This document shows positions 16,460 through 25,100 of a stretch of DNA of 47,957 nucleotides, piece after piece; position 1 is the stretch's first letter, and every line of letters begins with the position of its first letter. The stretch lies in contig DIKO01000095.1 of NCBI GenBank assembly GCA_002423615.1, positions 1 to 47,957 of the forward strand, in the 5' to 3' direction. A program made the position numbers and the translations under genes. The notes below the pieces were generated by a model, which worked only from the letters and a program-made list of their open reading frames with translations, was not told where the DNA came from and made no database searches. This stretch comes from Desulfobacteraceae bacterium UBA5616. Lineage in GTDB: Bacteria; Desulfobacterota; Desulfobacteria; Desulfobacterales; UBA5616.

Positions 16460-17485
16460 CTATCCCCCGGTTTGATCCTCCAGGAAGACGCATTCCGCCG
16501 AAGCGTGCCGCAGGGTCTGGGTCAAATCAAGTACCCTGGGACCGTTTAACGTGAGACGAACACTGACGCGCTCATTTTCCATGACGTTGATTTCCCGCTC
16601 CCCGTCCAGGGCGATGATACAGGGTAAATGGGTCAGAAAAATCGGCGAATCGGGTTCGAAAACCCGGTGTGAAGAAATGGGGACCCATCGGACCAGTCCC
16701 GGCGCAATGGGGGCTCTGACTTTTTGCCCCCCTTTTCCCACGATAATATGAAGTGCCTTACCCGAATCAGAGGGTAACCGGCAGATATAGCCTCCCAGAG
16801 AGGAAAAGCCGATATTGCCCGGTTCGGACTGGGTCAGAAAAACCTCCCTCAATGTGGACTCATCCCATACCGCGCGGCTGGCCACGAACTCGGCCGAAGA
16901 GGTCACCACATCAACCAGCGCGATGTCCAGCAGTCTGTCCTCCTTCCAGATTTCAAGCCGGGGCGCCTTGCGGGTGAGGATGTCCAGGGGAAAATTATTC
17001 AGGGCAACCACGCCGGCGGCAATTCCGGCCAGGGTTCCTTCCACCATATAACAAAAGGCGTTGTTGGTGCCGGTGGCAACGGACAACAGCGGGGTATCGC
17101 CGCTTCCCTTCGAAACCACGCGGTTGGTGCCGTCTCCACCCAGGGTGACGATACAGGCGACACCCATTTCCGTCATGATTTTCGCGGCACGCGTGGAATC
17201 ATCCTGGGTATTCTCAAGCCGCATATCCAGAAATGACACTTTCATGCCCACCTTCAGCCGGTCCAGCGCCAGGCTCCCGATACCGGCATTTTCCGGCATG
17301 AGGAAAACCTCCTCAATACCCATGGAATCCAAGCCCAGCAAAATCCGCCTGACCATATTGACTTTTTCGCTGTTGGGCACCACCGAACCAAAAGCCACCA
17401 AACGGCGGATATCCTTCCCGGAGGCCGGGTTGACAATAATTCCTACGGTCTTCACAATATTGAACCTTTCTTTATTTTCAGGCAA
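16460..17485 (-). CDS. ATP-NAD kinase-like (AcoX family) protein
   Basis: A 341-aa member of the NAD-kinase/diacylglycerol-kinase fold, closest to the AcoX-type branch. IIVNPASGKDIRRL lies near residues 16-30, and the nucleotide-binding GGDGT motif is at 116-120, followed by SVATGTNNAFCYMVEGTLAG. Residues up to 341 form the beta-rich second domain. AcoX proteins are known from acetoin catabolic operons, but no acetoin genes are nearby; here the gene sits between glutamate dehydrogenase (60 bp upstream) and miaA. The phosphoacceptor is uncertain; a NAD kinase or lipid/small-molecule kinase are both possible. Confidence 0.82.
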   Translation of the reverse strand: MPENKERFNIVKTVGIIVNPASGKDIRRLVAFGSVVPNSEKVNMVRRILLGLDSMGIEEVFLMPENAGIGSLALDRLKVGMKVSFLDMRLENTQDDSTRAAKIMTEMGVACIVTLGGDGTNRVVSKGSGDTPLLSVATGTNNAFCYMVEGTLAGIAAGVVALNNFPLDILTRKAPRLEIWKEDRLLDIALVDVVTSSAEFVASRAVWDESTLREVFLTQSEPGNIGFSSLGGYICRLPSDSGKALHIIVGKGGQKVRAPIAPGLVRWVPISSHRVFEPDSPIFLTHLPCIIALDGEREINVMENERVSVRLTLNGPRVLDLTQTLRHASAECVFLEDQTGG

Positions 17486-17545
17486 TCGTCCTGGTTAAAG
17501 ATCATCATCGTTTTGAGGATTCGTTTGTTCATGGGATCGGCCCTT

Positions 17546-18793
17546 TCACGGATAAATTCCCCTTAAGGTCATTGCCCTGGCCACACGCCCCACAGCCAGA
17601 ATATTGGCCGCAGTACGAAGTGAAACCTTTTTACTCACAGCGATTTCATGCACTTCCTTAAATGCCCGGTCCATGATATGCGTCAGGCGTTCGAAAACTT
17701 CTTTTTCCGTCCACATGAGTTCCTGAACATTTTGAACCCATTCAAAATAAGATACGGTAACCCCTCCGGCATTGGCAAGAATATCCGGGACAACCCAAAT
17801 CCCCTTGTCGTGCAGCAACTCGTCCGCCTCGGGGGTGGTCGGACCATTGGCGCCCTCTACCATCATGCTGCATTTCAGACGGGATGCATTTTCCCGCGTA
17901 ATCTGATTTTCCATGGCAGCGGGAACAAGGATATCGCATTTCAGCTCGAGAAGATCCTTGTTTGTAATTTCATCCCCTGTGATTTTTTCAGCCGAAAAAT
18001 ATCCGAGGTCTTCTTTACAGGCCATGGCCTTGTCGATATCAACACCCCGGGGGTTGTAAATTCCCCCTTTTGAATCACTGATGGCAAGGAGTCTGGCCCC
18101 GGCCTGACAGAAATACCTGGCGGCAATCTCCCCGACATTTCCGGCGCCTTGAACAACCACGGTTTTGCCTCTGAGAGAAGTCCCGATACCCGCATGGGGG
18201 GCGCAGTTCAGAGCTGAAATAAAAACGCCTTTTCCCGTGGCCTTGAACCTTCCCGCCGAGCCGCCGAGTTCGATGGGTTTTCCGGTGACGACCTCCGGGA
18301 CGGAGTACCCCTTCAGGATGCTGTAAGTATCCATGATCCAGGCCATGACCTGCGGGTTGGTGTAAACATCCGGCGCAAGAATGTCGGACTGGGGTCCGAT
18401 AAAGGGGGCGATTTCCCAGGTGAACCTTCGGGTGACATTTTCAATTTCTTTCCGGGACAGTTCCTTGGTATTGCATTTCACTCCCCCCTTGGCCCCGCCG
18501 AAAGGGACGTTCACCACGGCGGTTTTCCAGGTCATCCACATGGATAGAGCCCGGACTTCGTCGAGGTCCACGTCGGGGTGATACCGTATCCCGCCCTTGC
18601 CGGGTCCCAGTGTCGGATTGTGCAGGACCCTGTAACCGGTAAAAATTTCCAACCGCCCGTCATCCAGTTTGACTGGGAAATGAACGACCAGTTCCCTTTT
18701 CGTATGTTTCAGTAAATTCAGCAGCCCTTCATCAATGTCAAGATATTGCCCGGCGATTTCCACCTGACGACAGGCAACCTCGTAAGGTGTCAT
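17546..18793 (-). CDS. gdhA: NAD(P)-dependent glutamate dehydrogenase
   Basis: A 415-aa Glu/Leu/Phe/Val dehydrogenase that interconverts glutamate and 2-oxoglutarate plus ammonium. Substrate and catalytic lysines are visible at K66 (PGKGGIRYHP), K90 (TWKTAVVNVPFGG) and K102 (GGAKGGV). The C-terminal Rossmann domain shows VVVQGAGNVGEIAARYF, and an acidic residue after the second strand is not obvious, so cofactor choice is left open. Length matches the hexameric bacterial/archaeal GDH class. The glutamate assignment over leucine or phenylalanine dehydrogenase rests on length and the N-terminal region. It is preceded by the CBS gene (100 bp). Confidence 0.92.
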   Translation of the reverse strand: MTPYEVACRQVEIAGQYLDIDEGLLNLLKHTKRELVVHFPVKLDDGRLEIFTGYRVLHNPTLGPGKGGIRYHPDVDLDEVRALSMWMTWKTAVVNVPFGGAKGGVKCNTKELSRKEIENVTRRFTWEIAPFIGPQSDILAPDVYTNPQVMAWIMDTYSILKGYSVPEVVTGKPIELGGSAGRFKATGKGVFISALNCAPHAGIGTSLRGKTVVVQGAGNVGEIAARYFCQAGARLLAISDSKGGIYNPRGVDIDKAMACKEDLGYFSAEKITGDEITNKDLLELKCDILVPAAMENQITRENASRLKCSMMVEGANGPTTPEADELLHDKGIWVVPDILANAGGVTVSYFEWVQNVQELMWTEKEVFERLTHIMDRAFKEVHEIAVSKKVSLRTAANILAVGRVARAMTLRGIYP

Positions 18794-18893
18794 ATTATCT
18801 TTCTCCTTTGAACCTGTTCAGCGCATAACGTCCGCATTCCTCGCCGGCTGTCGCAGGAAATGGTCAAAACAGGGGAGGCATGATGGAAAAAAC

Positions 18894-19358
18894 TCAACCG
18901 CCCTTTTTCTCCTTCAGCAATGTCCTCAGGACATCCTCCTTTCCCACGATACCGACCAGTTTCCGGCCATCCACCACGGGCAGGGTGTGGAATTTTCGAT
19001 CGATCATGAGTTCGGCGACGGTTTCAATGGACGTTTCCGGTTGAACAGTCACGGGGTTTACCGTCATGGCGTCGGCGACGGTTGTAGCCGTGATTTTTTT
19101 AGCCTCCTTTTCCAACTGCTTCATGGACGAGAATGAGACGATGCCGTCTAAAAAAGTAAAAATGGAGGGAATGGGAAGTTTTTTTTGCTGAGCGATCAAA
19201 TCACTCTGGCAGAGAATGCCCACGAGTTTTCCTGATGAATCCACCACTGGTACACCGTTGATTTTCTTTTCCAGAAGGATTGCCGCCGCCTGGGAAATTT
19301 CCATTTCCGGCGACACGGTCACCGGGTCCGGGGTCATGATCTCTTTGACCGTTTTCAT
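18894..19358 (-). CDS. Tandem CBS-domain protein
   Basis: A 154-aa protein made of two CBS motifs (about 1-60 and 90-150), the module that binds adenosine nucleotides in a Bateman pair. The typical MTPDPVTVSPEMEISQAAAILL and MTVNPVTVQPETSIETVAEL openings are seen, each followed by an LPVVD/VPVVD-G-KLVGI core. A short linker (PIPSIFTFLDGI) separates them. There is no attached catalytic domain, so it is probably a stand-alone regulatory partner. It is upstream of gdhA on the same strand, which hints at energy-state control of nitrogen metabolism, but that is inference. Confidence 0.93.
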   Translation of the reverse strand: MKTVKEIMTPDPVTVSPEMEISQAAAILLEKKINGVPVVDSSGKLVGILCQSDLIAQQKKLPIPSIFTFLDGIVSFSSMKQLEKEAKKITATTVADAMTVNPVTVQPETSIETVAELMIDRKFHTLPVVDGRKLVGIVGKEDVLRTLLKEKKGG

Positions 19359-19727
19359 ATGAATATAAGCTTCCTCCGTTGCCGCCTGCTGAAGGGAAAA
19401 TTCTTCAAGACATCCTTAACCTTTGAAGGAACTCCTTCAGGGCCTTTCCGATTTGCTGTAAGTAGGCGAAATTTATTTGGTTGTTCGGTGATTTTCAAAA
19501 AAACTACCAATTAACCCCGAGGATGTCAAAGCATTTATGCCGTGATCCGGGGCTGTTTTAAGATTTGCATTAAACCGTTGGCTGTTGTATGTGCTGCATA
19601 TTCCCGGAATGGATCTTTCTTGACATCAGGGGTGATGGGAATTAGTTTTTTTCAGGAAAAATTTTGATTTCAACCGGGCATTCGATGATCTCCATTACCT
19701 TTTCACTCTGAAACGGGAGCAGGCCAA
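19359..19727. other. Divergent intergenic region between the CBS gene and mobB
   Basis: A 369-bp non-coding stretch. It holds a compact hairpin TGAAGGA-AC-TCCTTCA at 19424-19439 without a T-run, close to the CBS start, and a plausible plus-strand promoter described separately. No conserved small ORF or RNA was recognised. Confidence 0.6.
19620..19648 (+). promoter_or_regulatory. Possible sigma70 promoter of mobB-yqeY-sirtuin
   Basis: TTGACA at 19620-19625, a 17-bp spacer and TAGTTT at 19643-19648. The perfect -35 and correct spacing support it; the -10 is weak. It lies about 80 bp upstream of the mobB start. Confidence 0.45.
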
Positions 19728-20246
19728 ATGACTCCGATGATCTCCGTTGTGGGAAAATCCAATTCCGGTAAAACGACCCTGATTGAAAAATTGATCCCCG
19801 AACTTAAAAAAAGGGGGTACAAAATCGGCATCGTTAAACACGCCCACCGGTCGTTTGAAATGGACAAGGAGGGTAAGGACAGTTGGCGTCATCAAAAAGC
19901 CGGCGCCGACACGGTTGTAGTCGCTTCACCCGGGGGGCTTGCCATGGTAAAGAAAGAACCCTGTCCGGATCTGGACAGTATGTCCAAATATTTTAACGAT
20001 ATGGATCTCGTCATCACCGAAGGATTTAAGAGGGAAAACCGTCCCAAAATAGAGGTATTTCGTTCGTCCCAGCATAAAGAACCCCTCTGCCTGGACCGGG
20101 ATGACCTGTTTGCCTTTGTATCGGATATTGACATGGACCTTCACGTCCCGGCATTCGGCCTGGATGATATTGAAAAACTGACCGATCTGATTGAAACAAA
20201 ATTCCTTTATCGTAAACCGGAGCATGCCGGATCGGAGGGAAAATGA
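19728..20246 (+). CDS. mobB: Molybdopterin-guanine dinucleotide biosynthesis protein B
   Basis: A 172-aa GTP-binding protein of the MobB family, an accessory factor in attaching GMP to molybdopterin for Mo/W enzymes. The P-loop GKSNSGKT is at 9-16, with the family-typical GIVKHAHRSFEMDKEGKDS and a Walker-B-like DLVITEGFKRENRPKIEV segment. MobA is not adjacent. The gene overlaps yqeY by 4 bp (ATGA at 20243), so translation is coupled. Confidence 0.94.
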   Translation: MTPMISVVGKSNSGKTTLIEKLIPELKKRGYKIGIVKHAHRSFEMDKEGKDSWRHQKAGADTVVVASPGGLAMVKKEPCPDLDSMSKYFNDMDLVITEGFKRENRPKIEVFRSSQHKEPLCLDRDDLFAFVSDIDMDLHVPAFGLDDIEKLTDLIETKFLYRKPEHAGSEGK

Positions 20247-20638
20247 CACTCCAGGAACGGATTAAAAAAGACCTGGTTCAGGCCATCAAGGAAAAAGACG
20301 ACGACAGGAAAAATACACTCCGCGTGATTCTTGGAGAATTCGGTCGCATGGAAAAGAAGGAGCTTTCCGACGACGAAGCGATCAAGGTGATGCAAAAACT
20401 GGTGAAATCCGAAAAAGAGGTATTGGAGAAAACCGGAGGCGTTGAATCCGTTTTCATCCGCATCATCGAAGCGTATCTCCCCAGTCCGGCCACGGAAGAT
20501 GAAATCCGCCAATGGCTCCTTCAAAATATCGATTTTGCCCGGTTCAAGAACAAGATGCAGGCCATGGGATTGGTCATGAAGCACTTCGGGCCCCGGGCCG
20601 ACGGAAATGCCGTGAAGCAAATTCTTCAAAATCTGTAA
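20243..20638 (+). CDS. GatB/YqeY domain protein
   Basis: A 131-aa YqeY-like protein, all helical, with the family landmarks LQERIKKDLVQAIKEKD at the start, RVILGEFGRMEK, EKEVLEKTGG, AYLPSPATEDEIRQW and MKHFGPRADGNAVKQIL. The domain is homologous to the C-terminal tRNA-binding part of GatB; the stand-alone protein has no settled function. It overlaps mobB by ATGA and is followed after 29 bp by the sirtuin. Confidence 0.92.
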   Translation: MTLQERIKKDLVQAIKEKDDDRKNTLRVILGEFGRMEKKELSDDEAIKVMQKLVKSEKEVLEKTGGVESVFIRIIEAYLPSPATEDEIRQWLLQNIDFARFKNKMQAMGLVMKHFGPRADGNAVKQILQNL

Positions 20639-20667
20639 CCGCATCATGAAGATCAGGAGCCGCCGAA

Positions 20668-21456
20668 ATGGCTGAAATGAATTCCTCATTGGATGAACTG
20701 ATTGAAAAAGCCGCCGACATCATTCTGAAGGCCGGTTACGTCATGGCCCTTACCGGCGCGGGTATGAGTGTGGAAAGCGGCATACCCCCTTTCCGGGGTC
20801 CCGGGGGCATCTGGACCCAGCATGGCGAACCTCCCCTGGATATGTATCAACGGTTTCTGCAAAATCCCCGGAAAGCCTGGGAAGAAAGGCTCAATCCCAG
20901 AGGCCCCATGGCGGAACTGGCCCGGGCGCTCCGGATGGCTGAGCCGAATCCCGGGCACTTCGCCCTGGCGGAACTGGAAGCCATGGATATTCTCAAATCC
21001 ATAATCACCCAGAACATCGACAACCTTCACCAGGAGGGCGGCAGCCGGAACGTCCTTGAGATCCACGGAAACGCCTCTCTCTTAAGATGCATCGAATGCA
21101 ATCTGCGATATCAGCCGGAAGACGTATCCACGGATGAAATTCCTCCCACATGCCCTTCCTGCAAAGGTTTGCTCAAGTCCGACACGGTCTTTTTCGGCGA
21201 ACCCATCCCACTGGATATTCTGGAATTGTGTGAATCGGAATCTGAAAAATGCGACTGCATGATCGTGGCCGGTACATCGGCGACGGTCTATCCGGCGGCG
21301 GCTTTTCCCCGGAAATTACTCAGGAACAATTACCCGGTCATTGAAATCAACCCTTACGAAAGCGAGCTGACAAGGCACTGCCGTATCAGCCTTAAAGGGC
21401 CATCCGGCGAAGTCCTGCCCCTTCTGGTGGATCTCATCCGGAATAAAATGGCCTGA
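20668..21456 (+). CDS. Sir2-family NAD-dependent protein deacylase
   Basis: A 262-aa sirtuin that removes acyl groups from lysine using NAD. The NAD-binding GAG at 30-32 with SGIPPFRG, QNID at 115-118, catalytic H133 in EIHGN, and zinc cysteines C141, C144, C162 and C165 are all present. The Tyr/Arg pair diagnostic of desuccinylases is not clear, so acyl specificity is left open. It is the third gene of the mobB-yqeY run and converges on the ferredoxin gene with a 9-bp gap. Confidence 0.95.
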   Translation: MAEMNSSLDELIEKAADIILKAGYVMALTGAGMSVESGIPPFRGPGGIWTQHGEPPLDMYQRFLQNPRKAWEERLNPRGPMAELARALRMAEPNPGHFALAELEAMDILKSIITQNIDNLHQEGGSRNVLEIHGNASLLRCIECNLRYQPEDVSTDEIPPTCPSCKGLLKSDTVFFGEPIPLDILELCESESEKCDCMIVAGTSATVYPAAAFPRKLLRNNYPVIEINPYESELTRHCRISLKGPSGEVLPLLVDLIRNKMA

Positions 21457-21465
21457 GAAATCGAT

Positions 21466-22242
21466 TTAACCTATGGCCGCCGTTTCGGTTTGAATGGATT
21501 TAATCACCTGTCCCCGAACACTGACCGTCATTTCCGTCATGGGAACGCTCTTGCCGGCAAGGTCCATCCCCTTTTTCACAAGTGTGGGCAACCCGGCGCA
21601 GCAGGGGACCTCCATGACCACGGTGGTGATGCTGCGGATATCCGAAACCGTGAAAATTTCCGAAAATTTTCGGATATACTGTTCCACTTCGTCAAATTTC
21701 GGGCACCCCATTAAAACGACCTTCCCTTTCAACAGGTCCTGATGAAGCCCGGGGAAAGCCACGGCCGAACAGTCCGCCAGAACCAGCAGATCGGCCTGTT
21801 TCAAAAACGGCGCGTTTGCCGGCACCAGGCGGATCTGGATGGGCCAGTGGGTCAATTGCGAGACCCCGCTCCCCTCCATCTGTTGAGGGGCATTGGCTTT
21901 TTGACATGCAGTTCCTCCGGAAGTTCCCAACACCTGTAGTGTTCCCGAAGGGCAGCCGCAGGGCAGGGTCTCCCCGGCCGGGTCCATCGATTTTTCCTTT
22001 TCGGAAAGTAAATGTTCCACAGCCGCCTCATCGAATTCCTCGGCTTCCCTTTCCACAATGTGCAATGCGTCATTCGGGCATTCCCCCAGACAGGCCCCCA
22101 GACCGTCGCAGTATTTATCGGCCACGACACGGGCCTTACCCTCCACGATCTGCAAGGCGCCTTCGGCACAGGAAGGGATGCACTGACCGCATCCGTCACA
22201 TTTCTCTTCATCGATTTCAATTATTTTTCGCATGACTTTCAT
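21466..22242 (-). CDS. 4Fe-4S ferredoxin-domain protein with an extended C-terminus
   Basis: A 258-aa protein whose first 65 residues form a two-cluster ferredoxin. The first set is C15, C18, C21 and C25. The second reads C45-DGLGA-C51-LGE-C55-P, with Leu48 where the usual second Cys would be. The rest (66-258) has scattered Cys (PCGCPSG, MGCPKFDE, PCCAGLP) and is family-specific in anaerobes, perhaps an additional metal or flavin site. The proximity to the HD-domain gene (12 bp upstream on the same strand) suggests a joint redox role. No specific partner is recognised. Confidence 0.82.
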   Translation of the reverse strand: MKVMRKIIEIDEEKCDGCGQCIPSCAEGALQIVEGKARVVADKYCDGLGACLGECPNDALHIVEREAEEFDEAAVEHLLSEKEKSMDPAGETLPCGCPSGTLQVLGTSGGTACQKANAPQQMEGSGVSQLTHWPIQIRLVPANAPFLKQADLLVLADCSAVAFPGLHQDLLKGKVVLMGCPKFDEVEQYIRKFSEIFTVSDIRSITTVVMEVPCCAGLPTLVKKGMDLAGKSVPMTEMTVSVRGQVIKSIQTETAAIG

Positions 22243-22254
22243 CGCGGTTATCCT

Positions 22255-22998
22255 TTATGGTAAAAGCACTTTACGCGCCTGTTCCTGTCCTTTTGGGGTT
22301 AAGAAAGACTGATCGATAATATTTTGGAGTTTATTCCTGTCGAGTTGTCTTTCCTTCATATTGTCTTCAAGATTTGCGATGAGGTCCGCATCATACACCA
22401 CCTTGAAATTCAAGCTCTCTTCCGGACCGGGATGGTGATGGTGCCCGATAATATCGCACACTTCAAGAATCAGCTCTTCCGGGGCCTTAAGCCTGGTCAG
22501 GATCTGCCTGGCCACCGGGGGACCTTCGATTTCCTGATATTTAGCCGCGCTGCTGTTGTATTTTTTTTCCGATTCGGGAATGCCGATGTCATGAAGATAG
22601 GCAGCGATAAGGACAACCGGCATGTTGCCTTCCATTTCCTTTCCGATACGCTCGGCATAACGGGCCACCCTTGTGGCATGGCCGATACGTTTGAAATCCG
22701 TTTTAAAATACTTCTTCATTTCGATGGCCACCCGGTCTTTCAGCAGGTCTTTCCGCTGGGCCACAACCTCGGGAGGCAGATTCCCCACACATTGGTCGGC
22801 AAAAGGGCAATAGGCTGCGCAACCGAAATCCATTTCGGGGTTGACAAAGCGATGGCCGCATTTCCCGCACCTTCGCGTGGGATCATCCTTGAAAAATTCC
22901 ACCATGGTTCCGCATCCGGGGCATTTGGCCTCAAAAATTGAACCAGGCTTCCAATACTGTGTATCCTGTCCGGGGCATTTCATGGCCCTTCTCCTCAA
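22255..22998 (-). CDS. HD-domain phosphohydrolase with N-terminal zinc ribbons
   Basis: A 247-aa protein. The first ~65 residues are Cys-rich (CPGCGTM, RRCGKCGH, YCPFADQC), suggesting at least one zinc ribbon. Residues ~100-230 form an HD domain: RIGHATRVARYAERIG, the metal-binding HD in AAYLHDIGIPE, GHHHHPGPEE and a late D in VVYDADLIANLED. HD proteins of this type hydrolyse nucleotides or phosphoesters; the substrate is unknown. The ATG at residue 6 (MKCPGQD) is an alternative start with family-like sequence. It is the upstream partner of the ferredoxin gene. Confidence 0.85.
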   Translation of the reverse strand: MRRRAMKCPGQDTQYWKPGSIFEAKCPGCGTMVEFFKDDPTRRCGKCGHRFVNPEMDFGCAAYCPFADQCVGNLPPEVVAQRKDLLKDRVAIEMKKYFKTDFKRIGHATRVARYAERIGKEMEGNMPVVLIAAYLHDIGIPESEKKYNSSAAKYQEIEGPPVARQILTRLKAPEELILEVCDIIGHHHHPGPEESLNFKVVYDADLIANLEDNMKERQLDRNKLQNIIDQSFLTPKGQEQARKVLLP

Positions 22999-23090
22999 AA
23001 ATCAGGTTTACAACCGAGAAATCCGTTTTCGGGCGACATATATTGACTTTAAGTAATGCATGACCCGTTGATCCTTGCAATTCCGGGGTT

Positions 23091-23121
23091 GGCGGAACGG
23101 GAGAAACCAACCCGTTCCGCC
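23091..23121 (-). terminator. Hairpin terminator downstream of hcp
   Basis: Stem GGCGGAACGGG / CCCGTTCCGCC (11 bp) with loop AGAAACCAA, 7 bp past the hcp stop. No strong T-run follows on the minus strand, so termination efficiency is uncertain. Confidence 0.6.
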
Positions 23122-23128
23122 TGCTGAA

Positions 23129-24754
23129 TTATCCCAGAATGGCCTTCAAATCTTCATCCGGCGTTTTAATGGGCATGATATTGAAATTTTTCACCAGTAC
23201 ATCCAGCACATTGGGGGAGACAAAGGCCGGCAGGCTCGGCCCCAGCCGGATGTCCTTGATTCCCAGATAGAGCAGGGTCAGCAGTATCGCTACCGCCTTT
23301 TGTTCGTACCAGGACAGGATCATGGACAGGGGAAGATCATTCACCCCGCATTCAAAAGCATTGGCCAAGGCCACTGCGATCTGAACTGCCGAATAGGCGT
23401 CGTTGCACTGGCCGACATCCAGAAGTCTGGGAATGCCGCCGATATCCCCCAGGTCTTTGTCGAAAAACCGGAATTTCCCGCAGGCAAGGGTCAGGACCAC
23501 GCAATCCGAGGGTACTTTCTCCACAAACTCCGTATAATAACTTCTGCCGGGTTTGGCCCCGTCGCACCCTCCCACCAGGAAAAAATGCCGGATGTTTTTA
23601 TTTTTTACGGCTTCAATTACCGTGCCGGCAACGCCCATGACGGCGTTTCGGGCAAACCCCACCATCACGGATTTTCCTTGGCCGTCCTCTGCGAAGCCAG
23701 GCAATTCCAGGGCTTTATTTACGGCCGGCAGAAAATTTCGGTCTTTCAGATGATTCACTCCGGGCCAACCCACCAGACCGGTTGTAAAGATGTTGTCCTT
23801 GTAGGTATCCCTCGGTTTTTGAATGCAGTTGGTGGTCATAACGATGGCCCCGGGAAATTCATCGAACTCTTTGGCCTGATTCTGCCAGGCCGTGCCGTAA
23901 TGCCCGACAAAATGCGGATATTTTTTCAATTCCGGATACCCGTGGCAGGGCAGCATCTCACCGTGGGTGTAAACATTGATGCCCTTTCCCTGGGACTGTT
24001 TTAAAATTTCTTCCAGGTCTTTTAAATCATGGCCGGAAACCAGGATCGCCTTCCCTTTTTTGGGGTAAAGAGGCACTTTTGTCGGAACCGGATGTCCGTA
24101 GGTTCCTGTATTTCCCGCGTCCAGCAGTTCCATGGCCCTTAAATTGATTTCCCCGCATTTTAAAACCAGGCCGACCAGTTCGTCCACGCTTTTATCCTCC
24201 AGGGTGGCGGCCAGCCCCTCCTGAATAAATGCATATACCGCATCATCCTTTTGCCCCAGAATGCCGGCATGGTCCGCATAAGCGCTGACGCCCTTGATAC
24301 CGTAAGTCAGAAGCTGCTTTAAGGAAAGGATATCGGGATTCATATCCGGATCGGCTTTGACCCCCACCTTTTCCCCCTGGGCCAAAAGGCCCTCCAGGTT
24401 TTTTTCAGGGACAAAATATGCCGGTCCTGCGGGAAATTCGGTTTTTCCTCCTGCGGCGCCCACTTTTGCCTTGAGTGCATCTCTCAATTTGACCGCATCT
24501 TCAATGAGGCCGACGAATCTGTCGACATCAAAATTCACATTGGTCAATGTAGAGAAAACCGCTTCACTGACAAATTCATTGGTTTTTTCGTCAACCAGAC
24601 CTTTTTTCCGGCCTTCTACGGCAACCTGGGAAAGGCCTTTGACCGCATAAATCAAAAGATCCTGCAGGGTGGCGACCTCCGGTGTTTTACCGCAAACGCC
24701 GATCTTGTCACATCCCTGTCCCTTTGCCGTCTGTTCGCATTGAAAACAAAACAT
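23129..24754 (-). CDS. hcp: Hydroxylamine reductase (hybrid cluster protein)
   Basis: A 541-aa hybrid-cluster protein that reduces NO or hydroxylamine under anaerobic nitrosative stress. I start at 24754 (MFCFQCEQ) rather than an upstream in-frame ATG because homologues begin there and AAGGGGGAA precedes it. The N-terminal cysteines C3, C6, C15 and C21 bind the 4Fe-4S cluster. The hybrid-cluster ligand regions VSGHDLKDLEE, YTHGEMLPCHGYP, TTNCIQKP and GGCDGAKPGR are present. It is divergent from a CRP/FNR regulator, with an operator-like palindrome between them. Confidence 0.97.
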   Translation of the reverse strand: MFCFQCEQTAKGQGCDKIGVCGKTPEVATLQDLLIYAVKGLSQVAVEGRKKGLVDEKTNEFVSEAVFSTLTNVNFDVDRFVGLIEDAVKLRDALKAKVGAAGGKTEFPAGPAYFVPEKNLEGLLAQGEKVGVKADPDMNPDILSLKQLLTYGIKGVSAYADHAGILGQKDDAVYAFIQEGLAATLEDKSVDELVGLVLKCGEINLRAMELLDAGNTGTYGHPVPTKVPLYPKKGKAILVSGHDLKDLEEILKQSQGKGINVYTHGEMLPCHGYPELKKYPHFVGHYGTAWQNQAKEFDEFPGAIVMTTNCIQKPRDTYKDNIFTTGLVGWPGVNHLKDRNFLPAVNKALELPGFAEDGQGKSVMVGFARNAVMGVAGTVIEAVKNKNIRHFFLVGGCDGAKPGRSYYTEFVEKVPSDCVVLTLACGKFRFFDKDLGDIGGIPRLLDVGQCNDAYSAVQIAVALANAFECGVNDLPLSMILSWYEQKAVAILLTLLYLGIKDIRLGPSLPAFVSPNVLDVLVKNFNIMPIKTPDEDLKAILG

Positions 24755-24884
24755 AATGTTCCCCCTTTTCTGTAATCTTCGGTTATGGTTTTTCGTGAAT
24801 CGCGTTTTTACCTTGATCCGCCCGATCCCACGGTTCCGGGATCTTTTCTCCCACTTTGCCGTCCGCATCGTTGGTGTTGGTTTG

Positions 24885-24927
24885 TTTTTACACGGGTTCC
24901 GGCTATGCCGCCTTGACTTAGGTCAAG
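24885..24927 (-). promoter_or_regulatory. Putative HcpR operator and hcp promoter
   Basis: CTTGAC-TTAG-GTCAAG at 24912-24927 is a perfect palindrome of the CRP/FNR type; HcpR in deltaproteobacteria is reported to bind TTGAC-N4-GTCAA-like sites. On the minus strand a TGTAAAAA -10-like segment (TAAAAA at 24885-24890) would put the start at about 24878 and the palindrome centre at -41.5, the class II activator geometry. Site and spacing are read from the sequence; regulator identity is inference. Confidence 0.72.
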
Positions 24928-25100
24928 AAACAAAAAAAAATTAGGACATGCAAAAAAATCCGACGCTTCGATGTTCAAGGAAGAAGTTTGATAACCACGA
25001 AAATAATAGGTTGTTTCAACAGGCGAATCCAAATATAAGAATTACCATACAAAAAAAAATCGGCTTTTTCAATTCGGAAATCCATATCCGGGGAATTTAC

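Noticed and set aside
19424..19439. Terminator near the CBS gene
   Set aside because: TGAAGGA-AC-TCCTTCA forms only a tight stem with a 2-nt formal loop and no T-run, and it lies upstream rather than downstream of both divergent genes.
23075..24004. 309-aa plus-strand open frame
   Set aside because: It is antisense to hcp, whose reading frame shows all hybrid-cluster motifs; no ribosome site or domain supports the plus frame.
24755..24868. N-terminal extension of Hcp to the ATG at 24868
   Set aside because: It adds 38 basic residues absent from the family and would run over the predicted -10 region; MFCFQCEQ with a good ribosome site is the standard start.
24948..25100. Upstream ATG start of the CRP/FNR regulator
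   Set aside because: The additional 51 residues are Lys/Asn-rich and do not belong to the cyclic-nucleotide-like domain; the GTG at 25101 fits family length.
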